Part shown: positions 28,235-36,844 of the stretch, one piece after another
Position numbering within the stretch: position 1 is the first letter of the stretch
Layout: each line of letters starts with the position of its first letter
From: UBA695 sp042691655
GTDB lineage: Bacteria > Verrucomicrobiota > Verrucomicrobiia > Chthoniobacterales > Chthoniobacteraceae
Length of the DNA stretch: 64,000 nucleotides
Direction: 5' to 3'
NCBI GenBank assembly: GCA_042691655.1
Contig: CP170506.1
Coordinates: 3,782,001 to 3,846,000, forward strand
Program-made: the position numbers and the translations under genes
Notes under the pieces: generated by a model
Told to the model about the DNA's origin: nothing
Seen by the model: the letters and a program-made list of their open reading frames with translations, nothing else
The model's database searches: none

Positions 28235-28300
28235 CTCACGCAAAGACGCAAAGGCGCAAAGAAAGGCAGGGCTCTTTGCGGCTTTGCGCCTTTGCGTGAG
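28235..28300. repeat. Dispersed palindrome of the CTCACGCAAAG type
   Basis: The left arm (28235-28262) starts CTCACGCAAAGACGCAAAGG; its reverse complement forms the right arm (28273-28300), with 26 of 28 positions matching and a 10-base loop. Each arm itself is made of GCAAAG-like units. Such palindromes are scattered in many bacterial genomes, usually between genes. Confidence 0.7.
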
Positions 28301-28399
28301 TATAAATATTCCCCCTCTTTTTTCCTGCTGCGTCTTCGCCTGGAGCACGGCTTCGATTCGCCTTTACTTTGCTTTTTCAGCGGCGCATTTTTCCCACTA

Positions 28400-28627
28400 G
28401 CTGGCGAGAGCTAGCCGGGACTTAAGAACCCCGCACAGAGCGGCTGGCAATAGCCGAAAGAACTATTGCCGTTTCCGGGCTATATTTTATATGGCCGGGG
28501 GGCGGCGGCGTATGTCCAGGCCACCGGCTAAAGGCCGTCGCGGCTGTCTTTGTGCGGCTTCTTAACTCCCGGCCTCCTTTCGGAATAACCCGAAGGGGGG
28601 CTCGAGTTAAAAAGTAACCAAACAGCC
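28400..28627 (+). ncRNA. Structured RNA, copy A, upstream of a GYF-domain gene (apparently undescribed)
   Basis: A 228-base segment homologous to copy B. P0 hairpin 28400-28405/28410-28415 with a GAGA loop; closing helix P1 28422-28428 with 28559-28565 and 28431-28437 with 28551-28557; P2 28446-28453/28463-28470; P3 28475-28485/28489-28498 with one bulged G; P4 28525-28528/28534-28537; P5 from AACTC at 28564 to GAGTT at 28608. GGCTGT (28542-28547) can pair with ACAGCC (28622-28627), which lies just before the ribosome binding site of the GYF gene at 28636. Compensatory changes against copy B support P1 and P4. A cis-regulatory role is inferred. The rest of 27586-28399 shows only the two repeats listed. 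Confidence 0.75.
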
Positions 28628-28635
28628 CAAGGACG

Positions 28636-28833
28636 ATGACGATACCGTATATTTCTAATCACTGGTATTATGAGGATGCCAATAACGAAATCATTGGCCC
28701 CTTCTGCCTCTCAACGCTCGATGCCTTTTATGTGGAGGGAATCATCTCCCTCAATACGCGGGTCATCCGCGCATTCGGGACGGATTTCCAGCCCTACAGC
28801 GACATTTTCACCGACTCGCAGCTGCGGAAATGA
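28636..28833 (+). CDS. Single GYF-domain (GYF_2/DUF4339-type) protein
   Basis: A 65-residue protein that is little more than one GYF_2 domain: WYYEDANNEIIGPF gives the aromatic G-P-[FY] signature, followed by the hydrophobic strand SLNTRVIRAFG and the segment DFQPYSDIF. In the family, the domain is found at protein termini and thought to bind proline-rich or membrane partners. AAGGA lies two bases before the ATG. The leader RNA (copy A) ends in the same position relative to the start as in the second GYF gene at 36297. Confidence 0.75.
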   Translation: MTIPYISNHWYYEDANNEIIGPFCLSTLDAFYVEGIISLNTRVIRAFGTDFQPYSDIFTDSQLRK

Positions 28834-28861
28834 GAAAAGCGTCGTTTGTGCCTTTTCCCCC

Positions 28862-29404
28862 TTACGCCATGATGCTCTCGGCGATTTCCCGGGCCTTGGG
28901 CTCGCCGTAGAGCCGCCGCACGAGGGCCAGGCCGAAGTCGAGCGCCGTTCCGGCTCCGCGCGAGGTGATGATGAGGCCGTCCTCGACGACCCGTTCGGCC
29001 GCGAGCGCGGTTTTCAGCTCGTCGTAGACGGAGGAATGGGCCGTGTGGCGCTTGCCTTCCAGCAGCCCGGCGTCGGCCAGGATCGTGGGGGCGGCGCAGA
29101 TGGCGGCCACGGGGTTGCCCGCTTTGACAAAGGCTGCCGCCAGCTTGGCCGCGCGCCCGTCTTTGCGCAAGGTCGCTACGCCGGGACCGCCGGGGATGAG
29201 GAGGAGGTCGAAATCCGCCCCGATGACGTTGATGAGGCTGGCGTCGGTCTGCACGGTGACGTCGCTGCGGCCTGTGACGGCGGGAGCGCCGGTTACGGAG
29301 GCGAGCACGACTTCCGCCCCGGCCCGGCGGAGCAGATCCACGGGCGCGAGCGCTTCCACTTCCTCGAATCCGTCCACCAGCAAACAAAGGACACGCTTAG
29401 GCAT
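28862..29404 (-). CDS. DJ-1/PfpI (YajL-type) family protein
   Basis: A 180-residue class I glutamine amidotransferase-like protein. The nucleophile elbow is AICAAP with Cys103, and the acidic partner is in VDGFEEVEAL near the N-terminus. This matches the YajL/DJ-1 subgroup, proposed to protect proteins or nucleotides from reactive carbonyls or oxidation; the precise activity is debated. It is convergent with the GYF gene at 28636. Confidence 0.9.
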   Translation of the reverse strand: MPKRVLCLLVDGFEEVEALAPVDLLRRAGAEVVLASVTGAPAVTGRSDVTVQTDASLINVIGADFDLLLIPGGPGVATLRKDGRAAKLAAAFVKAGNPVAAICAAPTILADAGLLEGKRHTAHSSVYDELKTALAAERVVEDGLIITSRGAGTALDFGLALVRRLYGEPKAREIAESIMA

Positions 29405-29496
29405 AGGTCTTCCTCTATCACAGCGCCGCCCCGCCGGGAACCTTAAAAAGCCGTATCGCCAGCCCTGATGCGAATTGATACTGTACCCGCACCAAG

Positions 29497-30189
29497 ATGA
29501 AACTCCCGCGCTGGATCGCCCTGCTCTTGCTCCTCTGCTGTGCCTCTCCCGGCGGGGCGGAGCCTGCGGCGGCGTTCTACTACCTGGCGATTCCCTCGGC
29601 CCCGGCGAAGTGCCTCTTTTTTTCCTGTCTGCGCCTTGATGCCCAGGGAAAACTGGGCCCGGAGGGGAAAAAGAGCTTCACGCTCTGGCGCTCGGGGTAC
29701 TGGGACGAACGGGAGCCGGATATCGTGGTTAAAAACCCGGGGGACTGGACTCACGCGCTGGAGCTGCGGGCCCGGAAGTCCCTCGCCGCCCGGTCGGAAA
29801 TGAACCGGGTGCCTCCCGCGATGATCGAGTTTTTCGTGGCGCTGCAAACGCTCCGGGACGCGGCGCTCAAGACGCCCATCGTGGCCGAGCCGCTTTTCCG
29901 GAACCCCAGCTTCGTCGGCTGGGAGAACGCGCGCCACCTGAACGCCCTGGCCGTCCCCGACACGCTCGGGCCCAAGGAGCGCTGCCGGGCGCTACTGCAA
30001 GCCATGGGCGCGGCGGAGCGCGAGCTGGACCAGGACCCGGGCCCGTGGCTCAAGGCGCTGCTGGCCAGCCTCGGCACAAAGGTCACAAGCGCCCGCTACT
30101 ACCCGGAGTACAATGTTTTTGTCTTCGAGGCGGGGCCGGATTTCCCCGATACGATGGAGACGCTTTTCTCGGCCATGACGGGCCATTGA
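29497..30189 (+). CDS. Secreted or periplasmic protein, function unknown
   Basis: A 230-residue protein with a clear signal peptide (PRWIALLLLLCCASPGG, cleavage near GGA-EPA). The mature part is mixed helix and strand with no repeat and no familiar motif; a Cys-rich spot (KCLFFSCL) may form a disulfide. It ends 34 bases before the ClC transporter and might be co-transcribed. No family recognised. Confidence 0.65.
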   Translation: MKLPRWIALLLLLCCASPGGAEPAAAFYYLAIPSAPAKCLFFSCLRLDAQGKLGPEGKKSFTLWRSGYWDEREPDIVVKNPGDWTHALELRARKSLAARSEMNRVPPAMIEFFVALQTLRDAALKTPIVAEPLFRNPSFVGWENARHLNALAVPDTLGPKERCRALLQAMGAAERELDQDPGPWLKALLASLGTKVTSARYYPEYNVFVFEAGPDFPDTMETLFSAMTGH

Positions 30190-30222
30190 TCTTGCCCGCG
30201 CTTCCCGGTACTATCTTCCACC

Positions 30223-32016
30223 GTGAGCCCAACTGACCCCCATCCGCACCGGAACTGGCATTTGCCAATTCTGCGGCTGTGGGTCTGGTTCACGGACCTG
30301 GTCCAGCCCTCGGAAATGCAGATTACGCTCGTCTGGGCGGGGCTGATCGGGTTCCTGGGCGCGCTGGCTTCCGTCGGGTTCCGCCATTTGATCCAGATGG
30401 TGCACCACTTGCTGACGGGCCACACGGGCAGCCTGGTGGCGAGCTTTTACGGCCTGAGCCCCTGGCAGCGGCTCCTTATTCCGGCGGTGGGCGGTGGGCT
30501 CGCGGGGATCGCGCTCTTTTTCGGCAAGCATCTCCGCCCCGGCAAAAGCACGACCGATTACATGGAAGCCATCGTACTGGGCGACGGTAGGATTTCCTGC
30601 CGCATGAGCTTGGTCAAATCCACCTCGGCCCTGTTTTCCATCGCCTCGGGGGCGTCGATCGGGCGCGAGGGGCCGCTGGTCCAGCTTTCGGCGATGATTG
30701 CGTCCCTCATCGGGCGGCTGCGCAAGATGCCGACGGTACGGCTGCGCCTCCTGGTGGCCTGCGGCGCGGCGGCGGGCATCGCCTCGGCCTATAATGCGCC
30801 CATTGGCGGCGCGCTTTTTGTTTCGGAGATTATCCTGCGCTCGCTGGCCATGGAGAGCTTCGGCCCGCTGGTGTTCTCCTCGGTGGTGGCCACGCTCACG
30901 GTGCGACAGCTCCTGGCGGCCAGCCCGCTTTACGAAATCAGCATCCCCGCCGTGGCGCTCAACTCCAACTGGGAAATGCCGCTCTACCTCCTGCTCGGGG
31001 TCATCGCGGGGGGCGTGGGGCCGCTTTTTCTCTGGTTGCTGAGGAGCAGCGAAACGCTTTTCCGCAAGCTCCCGGGGCCCGGCATCCTGCGGCTGATCGC
31101 GGGCGGGCTCATCGTGGGGATGCTGGCGGTGGTCAAGCCGGAGGTCTGCGGCAACGGCTACAGTGTCGTCAACGAGGTGCTCAACGGGCAGTTCCTCTGG
31201 TACACGCTGCTGATTATTTTCGTCATGAAGCTCGCCGCGACCGCCGCCACGTTCGGCTCGGGGGCGGTGGGCGGCGTTTTTACCCCGACGCTCTTTGTGG
31301 GGGCGTGCATGGGGTACCTTTTTTCGCAGGCGGCGGCACCGCTCTGGCGCGGGCCCGCGCTGGTCCCGGCGGCGTTCGCGGTGGTCGGCATGGGGGCGCT
31401 GCTCTCGGCCACGACGCACGCGCCGCTGATGGCCATTCTGGTGCTCTTTGAAATGACGCTCGACTACCAGATGACGCTCCCCTTGATGGTGGCCTGCGTG
31501 GTGGCGCATTATGTGAGCCGGAGCATCCAGCCGCAGTCGATCTACGCGGAGTCTCTCAAGCGCAAGCAGGAGGGGATTTTCGAGGGCCGGCTCTCGGCGA
31601 TGCGCGTTTCAGATTTAATGAAGACCTCGCCGCCGAGCGTGCCGGAATCCGCGCCGTTCCTGGAGATTGCGGCGAGTTTCGTGGCCAGCCGGTTCGTCAA
31701 TCTTTACGTGACCGACGACGCGGGGGCCTTCAAAGGGGTCATCTCGCTGCACGACATTAAGGGTTACCTAACCAATAAAGAGCTGGCCAATCTGGTCATC
31801 GCCCGCGATCTCGTGCGCACGACCTTCCCGACGATCACGCCCGATGCGCCGCTGGGCGAGGCGCTCACAGCGTTCTTGAAGATCGAGGCCGACCGCCTCC
31901 CGGTGGTGGATAACCACGAGAACTGCCGCCTGGTGGGGAGCGTCTCCAAGCGCGATCTGCTGCTGGCCCTGGCCGAGCAGAGCAAGCCGGAGGCTGAGGA
32001 GGCGGTGGCGGCTTAG
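30223..32016 (+). CDS. ClC-family chloride channel/antiporter with C-terminal CBS pair
   Basis: A 597-residue membrane transporter starting at GTG (30223). Selectivity motifs are in order: GSGIP-equivalent SGASIGREGP with the gating Glu149, and GSGAVGGVFTPTLFVG. About ten to twelve hydrophobic segments cover residues 35-450. A CBS-domain pair (about 465-590) follows, with MRVSDLMKTSPPSV and FPTITPDAPLGEALT, a regulatory module that often binds adenine nucleotides. Whether it is a channel or an H+/Cl- exchanger cannot be read safely. Confidence 0.92.
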   Translation: MSPTDPHPHRNWHLPILRLWVWFTDLVQPSEMQITLVWAGLIGFLGALASVGFRHLIQMVHHLLTGHTGSLVASFYGLSPWQRLLIPAVGGGLAGIALFFGKHLRPGKSTTDYMEAIVLGDGRISCRMSLVKSTSALFSIASGASIGREGPLVQLSAMIASLIGRLRKMPTVRLRLLVACGAAAGIASAYNAPIGGALFVSEIILRSLAMESFGPLVFSSVVATLTVRQLLAASPLYEISIPAVALNSNWEMPLYLLLGVIAGGVGPLFLWLLRSSETLFRKLPGPGILRLIAGGLIVGMLAVVKPEVCGNGYSVVNEVLNGQFLWYTLLIIFVMKLAATAATFGSGAVGGVFTPTLFVGACMGYLFSQAAAPLWRGPALVPAAFAVVGMGALLSATTHAPLMAILVLFEMTLDYQMTLPLMVACVVAHYVSRSIQPQSIYAESLKRKQEGIFEGRLSAMRVSDLMKTSPPSVPESAPFLEIAASFVASRFVNLYVTDDAGAFKGVISLHDIKGYLTNKELANLVIARDLVRTTFPTITPDAPLGEALTAFLKIEADRLPVVDNHENCRLVGSVSKRDLLLALAEQSKPEAEEAVAA

Positions 32017-32055
32017 GATGGGGGGGATTACCACAGAGGACACGGAGGGTTGATT

Positions 32056-32751
32056 TTAACCATTCTTCCGGCGGGTCATCCAGGTTAGGAGCATGGCCCA
32101 GAAGGTTAGCGCGAGGTTTTGCAACGGGAGCTGCAAGAGGGGCGGTAGGGAGTAGATCATGCAGACGACGGGGATCCACAAGCCCCAGTTCGCCAGGAGC
32201 GTGGGGAGGGTGACGGTCTGGTAGAATTCCCTCGTGAAGACCCGCTTGACCCCTGCCAGACGGTAGCCGCTGTTCTTCCACTCAAAGCAGACCATCGCAA
32301 ACGGGTTGGCGTAGAAGGCGGTGTAGATGAACTGGTCCACGAGCACTTTCTTTACCACAGTGGCCACGTTCGGGTCGGTGCCGAAAAGCACGCCCTGAAA
32401 GCGATAAAAGGCGTCCACCACCATGCTCTGGAAGCCCCAGTAGCAGATCGTAAAGATCAGGCGCTCCCAGGTTTCGCGGGTGATTTTCCCTTTCTGGAGC
32501 ACCGTCACGGCCAGGATCTCGGGCAGGATCGCCCCGGCGATGATCCCCGAAACCAGCGAATACCCGTAGCCGTAGCGCTGCTTGAGCAGGGCCAGGTGCG
32601 AGAGCCATTCCCGCGCGGGTGGATAAAAAAAGTAGGCGCACACCACCGCGGCCATGAGGATCTGCACGATCAGCCCCGGCACCAAGTTGGCCCTGGCGGC
32701 ACGGAGGCCGAGGGTGAGTGGATGGCTGGTTTTTAAGGTGGCGGTTTTCAC
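32056..32751 (-). CDS. Mpv17/PMP22-like integral membrane protein
   Basis: A 231-residue protein with four hydrophobic segments. The C-terminal part resembles the eukaryotic Mpv17/PMP22 domain: DQFIYTAFYANPFAM, then a spacer, NWGLWIPVVCMIYSLPPLLQ and a terminal FWAMLLTWMTRR helix. Mpv17 proteins sit in organelle inner membranes and may form channels; bacterial members are uncharacterised. The assignment rests on this motif pattern rather than on a search. It is convergent with the ClC gene. Confidence 0.6.
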   Translation of the reverse strand: MKTATLKTSHPLTLGLRAARANLVPGLIVQILMAAVVCAYFFYPPAREWLSHLALLKQRYGYGYSLVSGIIAGAILPEILAVTVLQKGKITRETWERLIFTICYWGFQSMVVDAFYRFQGVLFGTDPNVATVVKKVLVDQFIYTAFYANPFAMVCFEWKNSGYRLAGVKRVFTREFYQTVTLPTLLANWGLWIPVVCMIYSLPPLLQLPLQNLALTFWAMLLTWMTRRKNG

Positions 32752-32842
32752 GAGGCGTGAGAACGTAACGGCACGCGCGCGGAAAAACCAGTTTTCAAAC
32801 GCGCCGTAACCCCGTAAAAAGGAGCCGTCTTTAACTTTTCAC

Positions 32843-33346
32843 ATGGTCCCACACGCTATTTTCGCCCAAATGACGCCCGCTTTGGCGTCCCAGGTCTTCG
32901 GCTTTCTGTTCGAAAAAGAAAAACCGCTCTACAAAGCCACCATCGAGGCGCTGGCCAAGAAGCGCAACCTCCGCCCGATCTTCGTCGAGCGCAAACCCCG
33001 CGATGAACGCTTCCTGTGGATTAAGGACGCGCTCTCCCGCCAGGTGAACGACGCGGTGGCCGCCCACATCCTGCAAGTCTGGCTCGTCGGCGCGCAATCA
33101 GCGGTGCTGTGCGACTTCCTCGACGCCCTGGGCATCGCCCACGACGAAAACGGCACGGTGGAGGAGTTGCCCGGCGCTCCGGAGCTGGAGAAAATCAAGA
33201 CCGCCGTCGATACGCTCCTCGCAAAACACGAGGCGGGCGTGGTGGCAATCTACCTGCACACTTTCCAGGCGCTGCATGACCAGGGCGGCTGGCCGACGCT
33301 GGGCGAAGTGCTCGACGCCGATCCCCGGCTGAAGCTCAGCGCGTAG
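32843..33346 (+). CDS. 167-residue cytoplasmic protein, function unknown
   Basis: Starts MVPHAIFAQMTPALASQVFG. Predicted all-helical and soluble, with a basic stretch KKRNLRPIFVERKPRD and a helix-rich C-terminal half. No signal peptide or metal-binding motif. I do not recognise the family. G+C content and codon use match neighbouring core genes, supporting it as real. Confidence 0.65.
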   Translation: MVPHAIFAQMTPALASQVFGFLFEKEKPLYKATIEALAKKRNLRPIFVERKPRDERFLWIKDALSRQVNDAVAAHILQVWLVGAQSAVLCDFLDALGIAHDENGTVEELPGAPELEKIKTAVDTLLAKHEAGVVAIYLHTFQALHDQGGWPTLGEVLDADPRLKLSA

Positions 33347-33391
33347 CTCCGCGTCCACCGCTGCGGAGTCCCCCGATTCCCATACCGAAGT

Positions 33392-33928
33392 ATGGTGAAC
33401 CAACGGACTCTCGAAACAAAAGCGGCCCACGCGCTAGTGGGGGCGATCGCAGGCATGGTGGCGACAGGCCCCATGACGGTGGCCATGATTCTATTGCACC
33501 GGCGGCTGCCCCAACAGGAACGCTATCCCCTGCCCCCTCGCGAGATTACGGAAAAGCTGGCGGAAGCGACTGGCACCCGTGATCACGTGCGCGAGCCGCT
33601 CGCCACCGCAGTCACGCTGGCTGCGCACTTTGGCTACGGGGCTGCCACTGGAACGGTTTTCGGCTTAGTCCCCAAACCGGCGGGCCCGTCCGCGCTGGAG
33701 GGAGCCGGTTTTGGGCTGCTTGTTTGGGTGGCCAGTTACCTGGGGCTGTTGCCCGCAACAGGGCTGCTGCCCTCGGCGACGGAGCACCCGGCTCGCCGGA
33801 ATTTGCTGATGATCGGGGCGCACCTCCTCTGGGGAGCCGCCCTGGGCTGGCTGGCCCAGCTTCTCCTACAGGAGACGAAGCCACAATCCACGGCGCTTGG
33901 AGCACCCGGCAAGCCTACTCCCCGATGA
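33392..33928 (+). CDS. Membrane protein of the DUF1440/DUF6789-like kind
   Basis: A 178-residue protein with four hydrophobic segments (about 11-31, 67-92, 97-125 and 135-160). The first ends in GAIAGMVATGPMTVAM, typical of small families annotated as DUF1440 or DUF6789. Function unknown. Its 3' end overlaps the convergent YjbQ gene by 14 bases. Confidence 0.6.
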   Translation: MVNQRTLETKAAHALVGAIAGMVATGPMTVAMILLHRRLPQQERYPLPPREITEKLAEATGTRDHVREPLATAVTLAAHFGYGAATGTVFGLVPKPAGPSALEGAGFGLLVWVASYLGLLPATGLLPSATEHPARRNLLMIGAHLLWGAALGWLAQLLLQETKPQSTALGAPGKPTPR

Positions 33929-34331
33929 TTTTGACCAGCACGCGCTTGCGGCGTTTCCCGTCGAATTCGCCGTAGAAAATCTGCTCCCAGGGGCCAAAGT
34001 CTAGCAGCCCCCCGGTGACGGCCACGACCACCTCGCGCCCCATGATGGAGCGCTTCAAGTGAGCGTCGGCGTTATCCTCAAAGCCGTTGTGATGGTACTG
34101 AGAATAGGGCTTTTCGGGAGCCAGCTTCTCCAGCCAGGTCTCAAAATCCTGGTGCAGGCCCGCCTCGTCGTCGTTGATGAAGACGCTGGCCGAAATGTGC
34201 ATCGCGTTCACTAAACAGAGCCCCTCGCGGATACCGCTTTCCTTCAACGCGGCTACAACCTCCGGCGTGATGTTGATGAATTCACGCCGGGTGGCCACGT
34301 CGAACCAGAGCTCTTTGCGAAACGATTTCAC
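33915..34331 (-). CDS. YjbQ family protein (UPF0047)
   Basis: A 138-residue protein of the secondary thiamine-phosphate synthase-like YjbQ family. Characteristic motifs are NAMHISASVFINDDE, DNADAHLKRSIMG, and GTWQ-equivalent GPWEQIFYGEFDG. Members bind metal through the conserved His residues. A thiamine phosphate synthase activity has been proposed for some homologues, but the in vivo role is uncertain. Confidence 0.9.
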   Translation of the reverse strand: MKSFRKELWFDVATRREFINITPEVVAALKESGIREGLCLVNAMHISASVFINDDEAGLHQDFETWLEKLAPEKPYSQYHHNGFEDNADAHLKRSIMGREVVVAVTGGLLDFGPWEQIFYGEFDGKRRKRVLVKIIGE

Positions 34332-34348
34332 ACGCGAGCGCGGCCGGG

Positions 34349-34672
34349 CTACTTCCTCTTGGCCTCGGCCTTGAGTTGGCGCTCCGCCTCGACCCAGTCG
34401 CTCGTCGAGTCCCCGGGCAGCCCCAGCTTGTGGCGCTTCTCGGCAATATAATAAGCGCGCAGACCGATATCGGCGGCGGTAATGGCGGCTGCGGGAGCCG
34501 TCACGGGGGCGGCGCTCAGCCCGACCTTTTTCACCTTCGGGGCAGCAGCCTTCTTGGCCGAGGGCTTCTGTGGGCTCTTGGGTTTCGTCACGGGCTTGGA
34601 GGCAGTCGATTTCGTCGGCTTGGCCGGTTCAGCTGGCTCCGATATTTTCGCAATAGTCGTTTTTTTTGCCAT
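34349..34672 (-). CDS. Lys/Ala/Pro-rich protein with C-terminal DUF2934-type domain
   Basis: A 107-residue protein. The first 60 residues are low-complexity Lys/Ala/Pro/Thr, resembling histone-tail-like or nucleoid-binding segments. The last 40 residues (IGLRAYYIAEKRHKLGLPGD, then SDWVEAERQL) match the DUF2934 pattern, in which a helix ends in an Asp-Trp-x-x-Ala-Glu motif. Function unknown. Confidence 0.7.
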   Translation of the reverse strand: MAKKTTIAKISEPAEPAKPTKSTASKPVTKPKSPQKPSAKKAAAPKVKKVGLSAAPVTAPAAAITAADIGLRAYYIAEKRHKLGLPGDSTSDWVEAERQLKAEAKRK

Positions 34673-34871
34673 GATCTTGTACCTGAAAATTCGTACCTAA
34701 GTTTCACTCCGCAAAAGACCCGCTTCCACAGGCGGGATCCTTCCCTGCGGCCCACATCATACGACATTGTGAACCTTCCGCAATCCGATTTTCACTCTGC
34801 GTTTTTTTCGCGGGCGCGGGTTGATTTTTGTCCAAAAGGGGGTTCGTTTCCGCAATCCCGAACTCCCCCAC

Positions 34872-35657
34872 ATGCCCCCTCGCCCCCTCCTTGCGCTGCT
34901 CCTTGCCTCCGCGCTGCTAACCCCGCTTGCCCCGGCCAGCGCCCGTATCGTCGAAGCCGACAGCTTTGAAACACCGCGCGTCGCCGCCCGCACGCCCAAG
35001 GCCACCGGTGGCGATCCCTCCCTGGCCCCGGCCCCCACCGCCGAACCGCCCTTCTGGCAATGCATGGAAGACCAACCCGCCATCGGCTGCGACGGGGGCA
35101 GCCTCGTTGCCGGGCTTTCCAACGAACAGTCCCGCGGCGGCACCCAGGCCCTCTACATCGAGGCCCGCCACCTGTGCGCCCCCTTTATTGGCGTCCAATG
35201 GGCCACCCGGCCCCTCCCGATCCGCGCGAATCGATATTACTCGGTAACGATCTGGGGCCGCAGCGCGCCAGGCCTTCCCGGGCGGCCCCCGGCCCCGCCG
35301 CTGTACCTCAACGTCCGGGTCAGCTTTTTCCGCGACGAAGGCGGCCAGGAGACCGGCGAGAGCGTGTACTTGGTGATCCCGCTCCAGGGGTCCGCGCAGA
35401 AAGGCATCAACGCCACAAACTGGACCCCGCTGAGGGTCGGGTTCGAAGCCCCTGGCGGTGCGAAATTCATGACCGTGAACTACCAGTGCGACGGGCGGGC
35501 CTCGCGGGAAGCCATCAACGGCACCGTCTACTTTGACGACTTCAGCGTCAGCGAAGAAGCCCCCCGGAGCGGAGAGCGGACCCTGGCGAGCCGCGCCAAC
35601 CACCGCCGGGGCAAAGGAAACCCGCATTCAAAACGTTTATTTGCTTGCCGTTCCTAA
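34872..35657 (+). CDS. Secreted protein with possible carbohydrate-binding-like fold
   Basis: A 261-residue protein from the ATG at 34872, where a signal peptide begins (PRPLLALLLASALLTPLAP, then ASA); an in-frame codon at 34821 would put 17 residues ahead of it. The mature part is strand-rich with alternating aromatic residues (YYSVTIWGRSAPG, FMTVNYQCD, GTVYFDDFSVSEE), which recalls jelly-roll carbohydrate-binding modules. That fold call is tentative. It stands alone upstream of tRNA-Ser. Confidence 0.6.
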   Translation: MPPRPLLALLLASALLTPLAPASARIVEADSFETPRVAARTPKATGGDPSLAPAPTAEPPFWQCMEDQPAIGCDGGSLVAGLSNEQSRGGTQALYIEARHLCAPFIGVQWATRPLPIRANRYYSVTIWGRSAPGLPGRPPAPPLYLNVRVSFFRDEGGQETGESVYLVIPLQGSAQKGINATNWTPLRVGFEAPGGAKFMTVNYQCDGRASREAINGTVYFDDFSVSEEAPRSGERTLASRANHRRGKGNPHSKRLFACRS

Positions 35658-35761
35658 AAAACCAAGCGAAATAGGAGCCGTGACGGCCGGGGAAACCGGG
35701 CCGCCAGCATCTAAAACGCCGTAGGGGCAGGCAGCAATGTCCCTCAAAAATTCGCGCAAAA

Positions 35762-35852
35762 GGAGAGGTGGCTGAGTGGTCGAAAGCAACGCTTTGCTAA
35801 AGCGTCATACCTCAAAAGGGTATCGGGGGTTCGAATCCCCCCCTCTCCGCCA
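35762..35852 (+). tRNA. tRNA-Ser, anticodon GCT
   Basis: A 91-base tRNA including the encoded CCA. The acceptor stem is GGAGAGG with CCTCTCC. The anticodon stem ACGCT/AGCGT encloses TTGCTAA, anticodon GCT at 35796-35798, reading AGC/AGU. The long variable arm and the T-arm GGTTCGAATCC are typical of type II serine tRNA. Accessory DNA starts immediately downstream, so this may be an island attachment site. Confidence 0.97.
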
Positions 35853-36059
35853 GTTTTTGAGAGACAAACTGGTTGGTTCACTTTCAAACCCGGCAAAGCC
35901 CTTGTTTCCTGGGGTTCGCGGCTCTCTCTGTTTGCAGGTGCGCCTGGATTTTCTTCCCGCATGCGCGTTTTGCGAGCGTCTCTCTCAAACTGATCCAGGT
36001 CGTGGTTCACTTTCCCGGTTTTTGGAATCCTGAGAGGGTTTTCGAGCATTTGCACCCGG

Positions 36060-36257
36060 TCAGGCGATAGCGGTAGAATTTTCGAACTCAAGTTCCTTTC
36101 CGGTGGGCTCGATGCGATGACGCCTGAAGGGGATGCCCATTCCAAAAAGCATCCTCTTCGCAGATGAAGAAATGTTCCCGGAATCACCCATTGCATTGAG
36201 ACAACCGGAAGTTTGCAGAATTCCGGCTGGTGTTCCCAAAATCTGGTTGAACCGCAT
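36060..36257 (-). pseudogene. Remnant of a large serine recombinase gene
   Basis: Two pieces match the intact recombinase at 39045-40841: 36190-36257 matches the region around 39973-40043 (complement of GAATTCCGG-TGGTGTTCCC), and the last codons (KELEFENSTAIA then stop) match its C-terminus (QELGFEDSTVVA). The part in between is missing. It probably marks an older integration or a recombination scar. The flanking bases 35853-36059 show no gene. Confidence 0.75.
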
Positions 36258-36296
36258 TTCATCAGTAGACGCTGAAAAAGGGAAGATCCCCCAGGC

Positions 36297-36836
36297 TTAC
36301 CGGTAGTAGTTCCTGTCCCTGAAGAGGTAATGGAGCAGCCAGATGATTCCCCATAAGCCACCAGTGATTAGGGTGACGAAAAGATGCAGGATATGGGGGA
36401 ACCTCTTTTTGTCGGAGGGAATAATAGCGGTTCCTCCTCCTGCCGCATTCATGAAGACCATCGGATTTTGCGCGTTCCGCTTGGCCTCCTCGGCAGCTCG
36501 TAAGGTCACGTCGAGCGTCTCTCCGCAGTGCTTGCATTTCTTTGCTTCCATGGAGATCAACTCCGCGCAAAAGGGGCACTTTTGAGTCGCTTCCGTTTTT
36601 ATCATCGTGCGTGGAGGAATCGGAACAAGCGGTTTCTCTCCGGTAAAAACGGTATGGCAGGGCTGCCATTGGGTTCCGCCATCTTTTGGCAGCACGAGCG
36701 TGTCAAAGGTGATGGTCCCATTAAGAAGAAGGGTATGGAGGGTTTCGGCTGTCACAGGACCTACCGGCTGGTTGTTGGCATCCGCATAATACCAGCGGGC
36801 AAGCGTGTTTTCGGAAGGAGGGGTGGTGTTTGTCAT
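36297..36836 (-). CDS. GYF-domain protein with zinc ribbon and C-terminal membrane helix
   Basis: A 179-residue protein. Residues 14-60 form a GYF_2 domain (RWYYADANNQPVGPV with G-P-V in the aromatic signature); 87-104 hold a zinc ribbon (CPFC and CKHC); the segment 145-172 (FPHILHLFVTLITGGLWGII) is a membrane helix with basic flank. Such architecture suggests a membrane-tethered adaptor, but the partner is unknown. GAGGA lies three bases before the ATG. The upstream RNA (copy B) has the same relation to the start as copy A has to the GYF gene at 28636. Confidence 0.85.
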   Translation of the reverse strand: MTNTTPPSENTLARWYYADANNQPVGPVTAETLHTLLLNGTITFDTLVLPKDGGTQWQPCHTVFTGEKPLVPIPPRTMIKTEATQKCPFCAELISMEAKKCKHCGETLDVTLRAAEEAKRNAQNPMVFMNAAGGGTAIIPSDKKRFPHILHLFVTLITGGLWGIIWLLHYLFRDRNYYR

Positions 36837-36844
36837 ATGTCCTC

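Noticed and set aside
35744..36361. Open frame of 205 codons on minus across tRNA-Ser
   Set aside because: It contains the antisense of the tRNA, a familiar source of false proteins.
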